Under the pieces are notes generated by a model that worked only from the letters and a program-made list of their open reading frames with translations, was not told the DNA's origin and ran no database searches. Below are positions 16,159-25,480 of a DNA stretch of 64,000 nt, in pieces (the first letter of the stretch is position 1; every line of letters begins with the position of its first letter). The position numbers and the translations under genes were made by a program. The DNA comes from Sphingobium chungbukense (GTDB lineage Bacteria; Pseudomonadota; Alphaproteobacteria; Sphingomonadales; Sphingomonadaceae): assembly GCF_001005725.1 (NCBI RefSeq), contig NZ_LBIC01000003.1:248001-312000 (forward strand), written 5' to 3'.

Positions 16159-17741
16159 TGCGCGCCTTCTCGCAATTGCTCGACGGCCTCGTCTACACCC
16201 GGTCCCGCAATGGCAAGCTCGACCTCATCGCCCATTATATGCGCACCGCCCCGGACCCCGACCGGGGATGGGCGCTGGCCGCGCTCACCGGCAATCTGGA
16301 CCTTAATGCCGTCAAGGCCTCCACCATCGGTGCAATGGCCCGCGCCCGCACGGACCCGGTCCTTTTCGAAATGAGCCGCGACTATGTCGGCGACCTCGCC
16401 GAAACCGTGGCCCTGCTCTGGCCCAGGGCAGAGGGCCAGGCTGAAGAGGTGGACGACGCCACCCTCACCCTGTCCGCCATTGTCGACCGCCTCCACGCCG
16501 TCAGCCGCGCTTCCGCCCCGGCCGTCCTTGCCGGGATGATGGATCATCTCGACGCCTCCGGCCGCTTCGCCCTGCTCAAGCTCGCCACCGGCGGCCTGCG
16601 CGTCGGCATTTCCGCCCGCCTTGCCAAGACCGGCTTCGCCCAGGCGTTCGACCTCGACGTCGACGAGGTGGAGGAATGCTGGCACGCCCTCGCTCCCCCC
16701 TATACGGATCTCTTCCGATGGGCCGAGGGCAAGGCCGACCGTCCCGATCCGGCCGGCACGCCTTTCTTCCGCCCTTTCATGCTCGCTCACCCGCTGGAGG
16801 CGGAAAGCGTCGACCTCGACCATTATGCCGCCGAGTGGAAATGGGACGGCATCCGCGTCCAGATCGTCGGGACCGGGCGGGAAACCCGTCTCTACAGCCG
16901 GGCGGGAGACGACATCACCGCCACCTTCCCGGACATAGCGCAGGCCTTCCGCCATCACGCGGTCCTTGACGGCGAATTGCTGGTCAAGGGGGAGTTTCAG
17001 GGCGGTGAAGCCGCCAGCTTCAACGCCCTCCAGCAACGCCTGGGTCGCAAGGCGGTGACGGCCAGGATGATGAGCGACTATCCCGCCTTCGTCCGGCTCT
17101 ACGACATATTGCTCGACGGGGAAAACGACTTGCGTGCGCTTCCCTGGGCACAACGCCGCGCGGCACTCGAAACCACCGTCCCGGCCCTCGACCCCGACCG
17201 GTTCGATATTTCCGCCCTGATCGAAGCGCCCGATTTCGAGACCCTTGCCGGGATCCGCGCGGGCGCTCGCGACGCTTCGATCGAAGGCGTGATGCTCAAG
17301 CGCCGCGACAGTCCCTATGTCGCCGGACGCAAGGCCGCGCTCTGGTACAAATGGAAACGCGACCCGCTGACCGCCGACTGCGTGATGATGTATGCGCAGC
17401 GCGGCCACGGCAAACGCTCATCCTTCTATTCGGACTATACGTTCGGCTGCTGGACGCAGGACGGCGAGTTGCTTCCCGTGGGCAAGGCCTATTCCGGCTT
17501 CTCCGACGAGGAACTGAAATGGCTCGACCGCTTCGTGCGGACCAACACGGTCAACCGCTTCGGCCCCGTGCGCGAAGTCGAAAAGTCGCTGGTTCTGGAA
17601 GTCGCCTTCGACAGCATCCATGACAGCAAGCGGCACAAATCGGGCCTCGCCATGCGCTTCCCCCGCATCGCCCGCATACGCCGCGACAAACCGGCAAATG
17701 AAGCGGACACGGTGGCGGGCCTGCGGCGGCTGGTCAGTTGA
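16158..17741 (+). CDS. ATP-dependent DNA ligase, ligase-associated repair type
   Basis: Accessory ATP-dependent ligase found in bacteria beside the essential NAD-dependent LigA. The 527-residue protein has an N-terminal DNA-binding region (about 1-190), then the nucleotidyltransferase motif I EWKWDGIRVQI with the adenylated lysine, motif III (DGELLV), motif IV (EGVMLKRRDSPYV) and motif V (ALWYKWKRDPL). An OB-fold domain completes it. The start at 16158 overlaps the exonuclease stop by one base; GTG at 16155 is an alternative. The helicase and phosphoesterase partners often seen with this pair are not in the window. Confidence 0.93.
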   Translation: MRAFSQLLDGLVYTRSRNGKLDLIAHYMRTAPDPDRGWALAALTGNLDLNAVKASTIGAMARARTDPVLFEMSRDYVGDLAETVALLWPRAEGQAEEVDDATLTLSAIVDRLHAVSRASAPAVLAGMMDHLDASGRFALLKLATGGLRVGISARLAKTGFAQAFDLDVDEVEECWHALAPPYTDLFRWAEGKADRPDPAGTPFFRPFMLAHPLEAESVDLDHYAAEWKWDGIRVQIVGTGRETRLYSRAGDDITATFPDIAQAFRHHAVLDGELLVKGEFQGGEAASFNALQQRLGRKAVTARMMSDYPAFVRLYDILLDGENDLRALPWAQRRAALETTVPALDPDRFDISALIEAPDFETLAGIRAGARDASIEGVMLKRRDSPYVAGRKAALWYKWKRDPLTADCVMMYAQRGHGKRSSFYSDYTFGCWTQDGELLPVGKAYSGFSDEELKWLDRFVRTNTVNRFGPVREVEKSLVLEVAFDSIHDSKRHKSGLAMRFPRIARIRRDKPANEADTVAGLRRLVS

Positions 17742-17875
17742 AAATTTCGTCCCTTCTTCGGGGCTGCGAACCCTGCGGATCGCGCCCGCCCAACCTGTGA
17801 CTTTGCGCTGTCACGCGCAGCCCCTATATGGGCGCTTTCGCGCCTGATGCGCGGCACAGCTATGGAGCAGTTGAA

Positions 17876-19081
17876 TTGAGCAAGGTACTGGTCATTGGCG
17901 CGGGCGGCGTGGGTTCTGTCGCGGTTCACAAGATGGCCCAAAATCCTGATATTTTCAGCCATATCACGCTCGCCAGCCGCCGCATCATCTCCTGCGAGAA
18001 GGTCGCCGAATCAGTGAAGGCGCGCACCGGCGTCACCATCGACGTGGCGCAGGTCGATGCCGACAATGTCGCCGAAACCATCGCCCTCATTGAGAAGGTG
18101 CAGCCCAAGCTGGTCGTCAACCTCGCTTTGCCCTATCAGGATCTGGCGATCATGGACGCCTGCCTTGCGACCAAGACCGACTATCTCGACACCGCCAATT
18201 ACGAACCGCGCGACACCGCCCGGTTCGAATATAGCTGGCAGTGGGCCTATCAGGATCGGTTCAGGGAAGCGGGCATCATGGCGCTGCTGGGTTCGGGCTT
18301 CGACCCCGGCGTCACCAGCGTCTTTGCGAGCTATATCAAGAAGCACCTGCTCGACCGGATCGACACGCTCGACATCCTCGACTGCAATGGCGGCGACCAT
18401 GGCCAGCATTTCGCCACCAACTTCAACCCGGAAATCAACATCCGCGAAGTGACCGCGCCGTCACGCCACTGGGAAGGCGGCAAGTGGGTCGAAGGTCCGG
18501 CGCTCAAGCACAAGCAGCCCTTCGTCTTCGACCAGGTGGGTGAGAAGAACATGTACCTCATGTATCATGAGGAACTGGAATCGCTCGCCAAATTCTACCC
18601 GGAGATCAAGCGCATCCGCTTCTGGATGACCTTCGGCGACGCTTATCTCAAGCATCTGGAGGTGCTCCAGAATGTCGGCATGACGCGGATCGACCCGGTC
18701 GTCTACAATGGCCAGGAAATCATCCCGCTCCAGTTCCTGAAAGCCGTGCTGCCCGAACCGTCGAGCCTGGGCTCCACGACCAAGGGCAAGACCAACATCG
18801 GCGACATCGCGACCGGCGAGAAGGACGGGCAGCAGAAGACCGTCTATGTCTACAATGTCTGCGACCATGAGGAAGCCTATGCCGAAACCGGCAACCAGGC
18901 GGTCAGCTACACCACCGGCGTCCCGGCCATGATCGGCGCCGCGCTGATGCTGACCGGCGCGTGGAAGGGTGAGGGCGTGTTCAACATCGAACAGCTCGAT
19001 CCCGATCCCTTCATGGACATGCTGAACAAGCATGGCCTGCCCTGGCAGGTCAAGGAACTGGACGCGCCGCTCGACTTCTGA
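17876..19081 (+). CDS. Carboxy(nor)spermidine dehydrogenase (saccharopine dehydrogenase family)
   Basis: Predicted NADPH enzyme that joins aspartate-semialdehyde and putrescine (or diaminopropane) to carboxyspermidine (or carboxynorspermidine). The 401-residue protein opens with the dinucleotide loop VLVIGAGGVGSVAVHKM and continues with the family segments VNLALPYQDLAIMDACL, DTANYEPRDTARFEYSWQW and ALLGSGFDPGVTSVFA. The start TTG at 17876 has GGAG eight bases upstream; ATG 17828 is in frame but has no SD. The next gene is the matching decarboxylase, which fixes the polyamine role over lysine degradation. Confidence 0.88.
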   Translation: MSKVLVIGAGGVGSVAVHKMAQNPDIFSHITLASRRIISCEKVAESVKARTGVTIDVAQVDADNVAETIALIEKVQPKLVVNLALPYQDLAIMDACLATKTDYLDTANYEPRDTARFEYSWQWAYQDRFREAGIMALLGSGFDPGVTSVFASYIKKHLLDRIDTLDILDCNGGDHGQHFATNFNPEINIREVTAPSRHWEGGKWVEGPALKHKQPFVFDQVGEKNMYLMYHEELESLAKFYPEIKRIRFWMTFGDAYLKHLEVLQNVGMTRIDPVVYNGQEIIPLQFLKAVLPEPSSLGSTTKGKTNIGDIATGEKDGQQKTVYVYNVCDHEEAYAETGNQAVSYTTGVPAMIGAALMLTGAWKGEGVFNIEQLDPDPFMDMLNKHGLPWQVKELDAPLDF

Positions 19082-19099
19082 GCCGCACGAAACGACAGA

Positions 19100-19159
19100 C
19101 CATTGCCCCGGCCATCGCCCCGGCCATCGCCCCGGCCATCGCGCCGGCCATCGCGCCGG
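19100..19159 (+). repeat. Five tandem copies of a 12-bp unit between the polyamine genes
   Basis: The unit CCATCGCCCCGG (variants CCATTGCCCCGG and CCATCGCGCCGG) is repeated five times head to tail, ending 34 bases before the nspC start. The frame remains open through it, but the nspC SD (AGGGGAG) and ATG lie downstream, so it is non-coding leader. Copy number may vary between strains. Confidence 0.9.
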
Positions 19160-19193
19160 GGCACTGCCTATTGATCCTCAAGGGGAGCGCCCC

Positions 19194-20366
19194 ATGGAAA
19201 CCAAAGCCGGCGATCCCGCCGCCTTCGCGCATTTCGATCTCCACCGCGTCCCCTCGCCCGCCTTCGTCGTCGACGAGGCGGCGGTGCGGCGCAACCTGTC
19301 GATCCTGCGCGACATCGGCGAACGCGCGGGCATCAAGGTGCTGGGCGCGCTCAAGGCCTTTTCCATGTGGTCGCTGGGCGGCGTCGTTGCCGAATATCTC
19401 GACGGCGTCTGCGCCTCTGGCATTTACGAGGCGCGTCTGGGTCGGGAGGAATATGGCGGCGAGGTCGCGACCTATTGCGCCGCCTACAAGCCCGATGATC
19501 TGGCCCAAATCCTCAAGATCTCCGACCATGTGATCTTCAACAGCCCCGGCCAGATCGCCCGCCTGCGTCCCGTCATCGACGAAGCGCGTCTGAACGGTGT
19601 GAACTTCGACATCGGCCTGCGCATCAACCCCCTTCATGCGGAGGGGGAAGTGCCCAAATACGACCCCTCCCAACCCCACAGCCGGCTTGGTTTCCCCGTC
19701 GACCAGTTGCGGCCCGAACATCTGGACGGGGTCGATGGCCTGCACGTCCACAATCTGTGCGAACAGGATTTCCTGCCGCTCGAACGCACCTGGGCAGCGA
19801 TCGAGTCACGCGTCATGCCGCATGTCGGCCGCCTCAAATGGCTCAATTTCGGCGGCGGCCACCATGTCACCCGCGCCGACTACCAGATCGATCTGCTGAT
19901 CGCCTTCCTGCAACGCATCAAGGCGCAGACCGGCCTGGAACTCTATATCGAACCGGGCGAGGCGATGGCGCTCGACGCCGGCATATTGGTGGGCGAAATC
20001 CTCGACGTGATCGACAACGGCATGCCGGTCGCCATCACGGACATTTCCGCCACATGCCACATGCCCGATGTCATCGAGGCGCCCTATCGCCCCGCCATGC
20101 TGCATGAGGATTCGGAAGGGCAAGCCACTCGACTCGGTGGTCCGTCCTGCCTCGCGGGAGACATTATCGGCGACTATCGAGTCCCCGGCGGCGCGACTCC
20201 GGGACGGCGGATCGCCTTCCTCGACCAGGCACATTATTCGATGGTAAAGACCAATACATTCAACGGCGTGCCCCTGCCCGCCATCTGGCTGTGGAACTCG
20301 GAAACCGACGAACTCAAGGAAATCCGCCGTTTTTCCTATGAGGATTTCAAGTCCCGTCTCTCCTGA
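19194..20366 (+). CDS. nspC: Carboxynorspermidine/carboxyspermidine decarboxylase
   Basis: PLP-dependent decarboxylase of the alanine-racemase fold that converts carboxyspermidine to spermidine (or carboxynorspermidine to norspermidine). At 390 residues it is typical. The Schiff-base lysine is in GALKAFSMW (K54). Other marks are the HVHNLCEQDF segment, the glycine-rich GGGHHVTRADY phosphate-binding loop, EPGEAMALDAG, and the C-terminal-half GPSCLAGD motif with its catalytic cysteine. The ATG at 19194 has AGGGGAG just upstream. It follows its dehydrogenase by 112 bases containing a 12-bp tandem repeat. Confidence 0.92.
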   Translation: METKAGDPAAFAHFDLHRVPSPAFVVDEAAVRRNLSILRDIGERAGIKVLGALKAFSMWSLGGVVAEYLDGVCASGIYEARLGREEYGGEVATYCAAYKPDDLAQILKISDHVIFNSPGQIARLRPVIDEARLNGVNFDIGLRINPLHAEGEVPKYDPSQPHSRLGFPVDQLRPEHLDGVDGLHVHNLCEQDFLPLERTWAAIESRVMPHVGRLKWLNFGGGHHVTRADYQIDLLIAFLQRIKAQTGLELYIEPGEAMALDAGILVGEILDVIDNGMPVAITDISATCHMPDVIEAPYRPAMLHEDSEGQATRLGGPSCLAGDIIGDYRVPGGATPGRRIAFLDQAHYSMVKTNTFNGVPLPAIWLWNSETDELKEIRRFSYEDFKSRLS

Positions 20367-20514
20367 CGCACATTTCGTAGTCGGCCGCGCAACAAAATTT
20401 ACGCACGCGCTTTACAGGGGGGGATGGCGGGCATATATCGGCCCTCCGCTGCCCCATGGGACTTCCACCGCAAGGCAGCTTCTTTGCCAACGACTACACT
20501 GGAGGTCCCTTGAG

Positions 20515-21720
20515 TTGCACAAGCATCATAGCGCGCTGGGGGTAGCGACCACCCTCACACCGGCAGCACCGGTAACGCTGATTCGTCCCCAGGCTGCTGC
20601 CCGGGCCGCCCGCTTCTTCACGGAGAAGTTTCCGGGGCGCTCGCTCTATGCGGTCAAGGCGAATCCGTCTCCCGATTTGATCCGCACTTTGTTCGCCAGC
20701 GGGATCACGCATTTCGACGTGGCCTCCATCGCGGAAGTGCGGCTTGTCGCTGAGACGCTGGCCGATGCTGACGGATCTCAGGCCAAGCTCTGCTTCATGC
20801 ACCCGGTCAAGGCCGAGGAAGCGATCGCAGAGGCGTACCATGTCCATGGCGTGCGCACCTTCTCGCTCGACACGCTCGACGAGCTGGAAAAAATCCTGCG
20901 CGCCACGAACGACGCGACCGACCTTGAGCTGTGCGTGCGCTTGCGCGTTTCCTCCGAACATTCGGAACTCAGCCTCGCGTCCAAATTCGGCGCCGAACTG
21001 GGCGAAACCCGCGAACTGCTGATGGCCACCCGCCAAGCGGCGGACGCGCTCGGCATCTGCTTCCACGTGGGCAGTCAGGCAATGTCGCCCCAGGCCTATA
21101 GCGACGCCATCGAACGCGTGCGCGCCGCGATCGTCGACGCGGCCGTCACGGTCGACATCATCGATGTCGGCGGCGGCTTTCCGTCTGTCTATCCCGGCAT
21201 GGAACCGCCCGCGCTGGAGGCCTATTTCGATGCGATCCATCGCGGCTTCGAAAGCCTGCCGGTCAGCTATTCGTCGGAACTGTGGTGCGAGCCGGGCCGC
21301 GCTCTGTCGGCGGAATACAGCTCCGTCGTGGTGCGCGTGGAGCGTCGTCGCGGCTCGGAACTCTACATCAACGACGGCGCCTATGGCGCGCTGTTCGACG
21401 CGGCGCATATCGGCTGGCGCTTTCCCGTGGCCCTGCTGCGCGAGGAAGAGAGCGAGGCGGAACTGACCGGCTTCTCCTTCTACGGTCCCACTTGCGACGA
21501 CATGGACCATATGGTGGGGCCCTTCATGCTGCCGGAAGATGTGCGGGCGGGCGATTATATCGAGATCGGGATGCTCGGAGCCTACGGCGCTGCGATGCGT
21601 ACCGGCTTCAACGGCTTCACATCGGAAGCAATCGTCGAAGTGGAAGATGAGCCGATGGCCAGCCTCTATATCGATGCTGTTCCGGTTCGCCGTCGCGCAA
21701 CTGTCATCAAGCTGGGGTAG
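20515..21720 (+). CDS. Ornithine decarboxylase, group IV (alanine-racemase fold)
   Basis: Makes putrescine, the precursor used by the two genes upstream. The 401-residue protein has the PLP lysine in SLYAVKANPS (K48), the HVGSQ segment, the GGGFPS loop, CEPGRALSA, and the catalytic cysteine in GPTCDDMD near residue 330. These match ODC/LODC rather than diaminopimelate decarboxylase; preference for ornithine versus lysine cannot be read off. The TTG start at 20515 has GGAGG nine bases upstream. The 148 bases before it probably hold its own promoter. Confidence 0.9.
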   Translation: MHKHHSALGVATTLTPAAPVTLIRPQAAARAARFFTEKFPGRSLYAVKANPSPDLIRTLFASGITHFDVASIAEVRLVAETLADADGSQAKLCFMHPVKAEEAIAEAYHVHGVRTFSLDTLDELEKILRATNDATDLELCVRLRVSSEHSELSLASKFGAELGETRELLMATRQAADALGICFHVGSQAMSPQAYSDAIERVRAAIVDAAVTVDIIDVGGGFPSVYPGMEPPALEAYFDAIHRGFESLPVSYSSELWCEPGRALSAEYSSVVVRVERRRGSELYINDGAYGALFDAAHIGWRFPVALLREEESEAELTGFSFYGPTCDDMDHMVGPFMLPEDVRAGDYIEIGMLGAYGAAMRTGFNGFTSEAIVEVEDEPMASLYIDAVPVRRRATVIKLG

Positions 21721-21728
21721 AGGCTCAG

Positions 21729-21790
21729 GCCTCCCCTTGGGAGAGGATGCAAGGTCCCTCGCCGCACTCCCCCGCGGCGGGGGGCTAATC
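21729..21790. terminator. GC-rich palindromes between convergent ODC and RNA methyltransferase genes
   Basis: Two hairpin candidates lie here: CCTCCCC-TT-GGGAGAGG (imperfect, about 21730-21746) and CCCCCG-loop-CGGGGG (21769-21783). Neither has a T-run; the region is plausibly a 3'-end structure for both genes. Confidence 0.35.
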
Positions 21791-22999
21791 TTATCCGCGC
21801 CGGAAAATCCCGACCAGTTCCACATGGGTCGACCAGCGGAATTGCCCGACCGGACGGACGCTTTCCAGCCGATAGCCCCCACCGATCAGATGAACCGCAT
21901 CGCGCGCGAAACTCGCGGGATTGCACGAAACATAGGCGATCGACGGAACGGCGGAGGCCGCGATCTGCATCACCTGCTCCCTGGCGCCCGCCCGGGGCGG
22001 GTCGATGACGATGGCGGCAAAGCGGTCCAGTTCCGTCGGTGTCAGCGGACGCCGGAACAGGTCGCGATGATCCGCCACCATCCGCCGCTGCGCGCGATTG
22101 GCCGACGATTTGAGCGACAGCACCAGATCGCGCGCCGCTTCCGCCGCATAGACGGGGCGCGCCTCCCCCAGCGCCAGCGCAAAAGTGCCCAGCCCACAGA
22201 ACAGGTCGGCCACCACACCCTGCTTCGGCAGCGCATCGCGCACCGTTCCCACCAGCGCCGCCTCGCCGTCAGGCGTGGCCTGGAGGAAGGCATAGGGCGG
22301 AAAGGCCACCGGCACGCCACCGAAGCTGACGGTGACGAGTTCCGGCTCCCAACGGGTCTGCGGGCCATCGCCTTCATCGACGGTCAGCCGGGCCAGCGCC
22401 TGTTCCTGTGCGAAGCCAAGCAGGGCTTCGTCCGCCGCCAATCCTTCGACCTTCACGCCTTCCAGCAGCAGATCGATTCCTTGATCGGTCAGCGACATGC
22501 GCACATGCGCCGCCTGCCGATCCGGCAGGATCGTTGCACAAAGCGCGCGCAAAGGCTCCAGCAGGGCGAACAGGCGGGGATCGAGTATCTCGCACATGGA
22601 AAGGTCGATCAGCGCATGACTCCCGGCCTCCGCGAAGCCGATGACCACCCTGCGCCCTTGCCTGCTCGCTCGCAGCGAAGCGCGCCGTCGCGTGCGTGGC
22701 GGCGAGATATGCGGCGGCAAAATGCTACCGGCTATCACACCCTGCCCGGCCAAGGCCCCGGTCACGCGCGCGATCACGAAATCGGCATAGCTGGCCTCAT
22801 CCACATGCTGCAATTCGCAGCCGCCACAGGACGGGAAATGGCGGCACGGCGGATCGACATGGTGGGGGCCGCGCAGGATCGATCCGTCAGGATTGATGCG
22901 GTCGCCCGGCGCGCTCAACGGGACATGGCGCCCCTGGGCCGTCACGCCGTCGCCCTTGGCGGCAATGCGAACGATGATGTCGTTTTCGATGTCGGTCAC
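21791..22999 (-). CDS. RlmD/TrmA-type RNA m5U methyltransferase
   Basis: SAM-dependent uridine-C5 methyltransferase, probably acting on 23S rRNA. The 402-residue protein carries the Fe-S cysteines of the RumA type (C...CGGCELQH near residues 51-60, with a fourth in MCEILDP). It has the SAM motif LFCGLGTFALAL, the catalytic-base region DPPRAG, and the nucleophile cysteine in YVSCNPASFARD. The N-terminal TRAM domain seems shortened. The start is GTG at 22999, 14 bases after nnr; it is last gene of the minus-strand run that begins at 29651. Confidence 0.88.
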   Translation of the reverse strand: MTDIENDIIVRIAAKGDGVTAQGRHVPLSAPGDRINPDGSILRGPHHVDPPCRHFPSCGGCELQHVDEASYADFVIARVTGALAGQGVIAGSILPPHISPPRTRRRASLRASRQGRRVVIGFAEAGSHALIDLSMCEILDPRLFALLEPLRALCATILPDRQAAHVRMSLTDQGIDLLLEGVKVEGLAADEALLGFAQEQALARLTVDEGDGPQTRWEPELVTVSFGGVPVAFPPYAFLQATPDGEAALVGTVRDALPKQGVVADLFCGLGTFALALGEARPVYAAEAARDLVLSLKSSANRAQRRMVADHRDLFRRPLTPTELDRFAAIVIDPPRAGAREQVMQIAASAVPSIAYVSCNPASFARDAVHLIGGGYRLESVRPVGQFRWSTHVELVGIFRRG

Positions 23000-23013
23000 G
23001 CTCTTGGCCTTGA

Positions 23014-24411
23014 TTACAGGCGCGAGGCGATAGCCGCTGGCAGTTCCACAAGCAAATCATCCGCGACGAATGCAGCCCCGGCCCTTCGCGCGGCCTCCCC
23101 ATGGAGCCACAGCGCTTCACAAGCTGCGCGATATCTGTCCCCAGTGACGGCAAGCCGGCCAGCCACCAGCCCCGCCAGCACATCGCCAGTGCCTGCCGTC
23201 GACAACCAGGCGGAACTGCCCGATGCAATCATTGCGCGGCCGTCGGGGGCAGCGATGACGCTATCGCTGCCCTTGTAGATCAGGATCGCGTCGGCTCGCC
23301 TCGCAGCCTCCAGCGCGCGGTCGATCTTGCTGCCCGGCAAGTCGCCGAACAGGCGGACAAATTCGCCCTCATGCGGAGTCAGGATCGCGCCAGCCGGAAT
23401 GGCGTCGACACCCTTGCCCGCAAGCAGGGTAAGCGCGTCCGCGTCCAGCACCAGGGGGTGCCCGCTCACCATCGCCGCCTCCAGCCTCGCGGTCGCGTCC
23501 TGATCAAGGCCCAGCCCCGGCCCGACCAGAACGGCCTTGAACCGGGCATCATTCAGCAATCGCCCGACATCGCCAGCGCCGTCGGCCTTTTGCGTGATGA
23601 TGGCATCGGGGCCGCCGCCGACCAAATCGCGCGCAATATGACGAACCATCCCTGCTCCGGAATGCGCAGCGGCGTGGCTGGCAAGCTGGCCGGCGCCCGC
23701 CATTTCGCCGCCAACCACCGCGACCAGGCCGCGGCTATATTTATGGTCCAACGGTTTCGGCGGGAACATGGGTGGCGGAGACAGGCGATGAACCGTCGCA
23801 GCCGACACATCAATGCCGATATCTGCACAGATCAGCCTTTGCCAGCAGTTCGCGGACGGTTGCAGCAGATGGGCGGATTTAAAGGCGCCCAAGGCAACAC
23901 ATATGCCAAAGGCCGGAACGGCCGAAAGCAGGGCGCCGCTATCCGTATCGACGCCGCTGGGCAAGTCGACCGCATAGCTGAAACCGGCGCTGGCCGTCAG
24001 CGCGCAGAGGCGATCGGCCAGGACAGGGTCCAACCCCCGCGACAAACCGGTTCCGAACAGGGCATCGACAATCTGGGTCGCCGGTGCGGCGCTGAAGATA
24101 TCCTCCACCGGCCCCGCCCAGCACGCCCGCGCCTTGAGGCTCGAAGGTGTCAGGCTTTCACCCAATGCAGCGACGCGGACCGGCACACCGCGCGCGCGCA
24201 GCAATCGGGCGATCACGAAACCGTCGCCGCCATTATTGCCCGGTCCGCACAGCACCAGAAGGTCCCTCTTGCCGCCTGCCCGCCAGACAATCTCCGCCGC
24301 AGCCGCGCCAGCGCGCTCCATCAATTCATATTCGGGCACGCCGGTCGCAAAGACCGCCTGCTCGGCCGCTCGCATTTGCGCGGCAGTCAAGATCGCCTCA
24401 GCCTTGCTCAT
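23014..24411 (-). CDS. nnr: Bifunctional NAD(P)HX epimerase/dehydratase
   Basis: Repairs damaged NAD(P)H hydrates. The N-terminal epimerase domain (about residues 1-205) has GPGNNGGDGFVIARLL and DALFGTGLSRG. The C-terminal ADP-dependent dehydratase (about 215-465) has GPGLG, the DADALTLLAG metal/nucleotide segment, TPHEGEFVRLFG, and GTGDVLAG at the ribokinase-like active site. At 465 residues both halves are complete. The start overlaps the preceding lipoprotein stop by ATGA. Confidence 0.94.
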   Translation of the reverse strand: MSKAEAILTAAQMRAAEQAVFATGVPEYELMERAGAAAAEIVWRAGGKRDLLVLCGPGNNGGDGFVIARLLRARGVPVRVAALGESLTPSSLKARACWAGPVEDIFSAAPATQIVDALFGTGLSRGLDPVLADRLCALTASAGFSYAVDLPSGVDTDSGALLSAVPAFGICVALGAFKSAHLLQPSANCWQRLICADIGIDVSAATVHRLSPPPMFPPKPLDHKYSRGLVAVVGGEMAGAGQLASHAAAHSGAGMVRHIARDLVGGGPDAIITQKADGAGDVGRLLNDARFKAVLVGPGLGLDQDATARLEAAMVSGHPLVLDADALTLLAGKGVDAIPAGAILTPHEGEFVRLFGDLPGSKIDRALEAARRADAILIYKGSDSVIAAPDGRAMIASGSSAWLSTAGTGDVLAGLVAGRLAVTGDRYRAACEALWLHGEAARRAGAAFVADDLLVELPAAIASRL

Positions 24412-24767
24412 TTCAGCACCTCGCCGAACCGCGCGGGCAGACGATAACGATCAGGTCCGACGCTCAATTCCGTCCTGTCCCCGTCCACCCTGCGATTGCT
24501 CGATTCCTCCGCGCCATCGGCGGGCATGACGCTTTGCCCATTCTGGATGATCAGGAAGCGACGAAACCCGCCATCGGCATGGCGTATGGTCAGAAGATCG
24601 CCATCACGCTCGACGGGGCAATGGCCGGTCCAGTCGGCGCCGATGCCGATCGCGCATTCCACCGTTTGTTCGGCATGACCCGCCCCCGGTTGCGCGCGGC
24701 ATCCTGTCAACGCCAGGAAAAGCGCCATCGTACCCGCTGCAAGGCCATATCTCGGCATGCTCGTCAT
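24408..24767 (-). CDS. Small putative lipoprotein
   Basis: A 119-residue protein of unknown role. A hydrophobic signal segment (AAGTMALFLALTGC) ends in a lipobox-like LTGC at about residue 21-24, so it is probably exported and lipidated. The mature part is a short mixed polar domain (DWTGHCPVERDGDLLTIRHADGGFRRF...) with no motif I recognise. The start at 24767 is set by an ATGA overlap with the upstream amidohydrolase, and its stop has the same overlap with nnr, so translation is coupled on both sides. Confidence 0.75.
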   Translation of the reverse strand: MTSMPRYGLAAGTMALFLALTGCRAQPGAGHAEQTVECAIGIGADWTGHCPVERDGDLLTIRHADGGFRRFLIIQNGQSVMPADGAEESSNRRVDGDRTELSVGPDRYRLPARFGEVLK

Positions 24768-25480
24768 GCCAGCTGGTTGCGGCATTCCAGGACGATCGGG
24801 CCCAATATCCTGGCGAAACGCGCCTGGCCCTCCGGATCGCCAACCAGATCCTGCCGCATCTCTACACCAAGATAGGGGATACCGTTATCCTCCGCATGGC
24901 GGTTCATCGTCGCATTCAGCAACTTGCCGGAATAGGGCTGCTGGTCCCCAACCTTCAGGCCCGCATCCTCCAGCTGGGGAATGGCGATGCGCGCCGCCCT
25001 GTCATCCTCATTATAAAGAATGCCGATATCCCACGGGCGCTGCTGATCGGGATCGCTTGCCAGTCGGGGTGTGAAACTATGCACCGACAGGATGAAGGGC
25101 GATCCCATATCGTCGAGCAGCCGACCGATCCGATGATGATAGGGATGGTGGAAACGGATCATCCGCGCGGCAAGGTCGGCATGACGGTTACCGGGAATGG
25201 CGTGGCCGTCGCTCATCACGGGAAGCAGGCCGGGAGCGTCATCTTCCCGGTTGAGATCAATCACGAGACGGGACACACCACCCAATATGGCGGTGCAGCC
25301 CAGTTGTCGGGCGAGAAGCGTGCTGACCTCGGCCACGCCGATGTCAATCGCGATATGATCGTTCAGCAGCGCGGGATCGATGCCCAGTTCGACATCAACC
25401 GGGACGCGGGCCGAGGCATGATCGCCGATGATCAATATATCGAGATCGCCGCCGTCAACCTCCGTATAGGCCTCGTTCAT
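24764..25480 (-). CDS. N-formylglutamate amidohydrolase-like protein
   Basis: Predicted zinc hydrolase of the FGase family that releases formate from N-formylglutamate (the last step of one histidine-degradation route) or a related substrate. The 238-residue protein shows GDHASARVP near residue 18, HIAIDIGVAEV, the SRLVIDLNR segment, SVHSFTPRL, and VEMRQDLVG near the end. No other hut genes are nearby, so the true substrate is uncertain. The start at 25480 makes an ATGA overlap with ispE. Confidence 0.83.
   Translation of the reverse strand: MNEAYTEVDGGDLDILIIGDHASARVPVDVELGIDPALLNDHIAIDIGVAEVSTLLARQLGCTAILGGVSRLVIDLNREDDAPGLLPVMSDGHAIPGNRHADLAARMIRFHHPYHHRIGRLLDDMGSPFILSVHSFTPRLASDPDQQRPWDIGILYNEDDRAARIAIPQLEDAGLKVGDQQPYSGKLLNATMNRHAEDNGIPYLGVEMRQDLVGDPEGQARFARILGPIVLECRNQLA

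Noticed and set aside
19100..19159. Tandem repeat as a CRISPR array
   Set aside because: Head-to-tail 12-bp units without unique spacers; no cas genes in the window.
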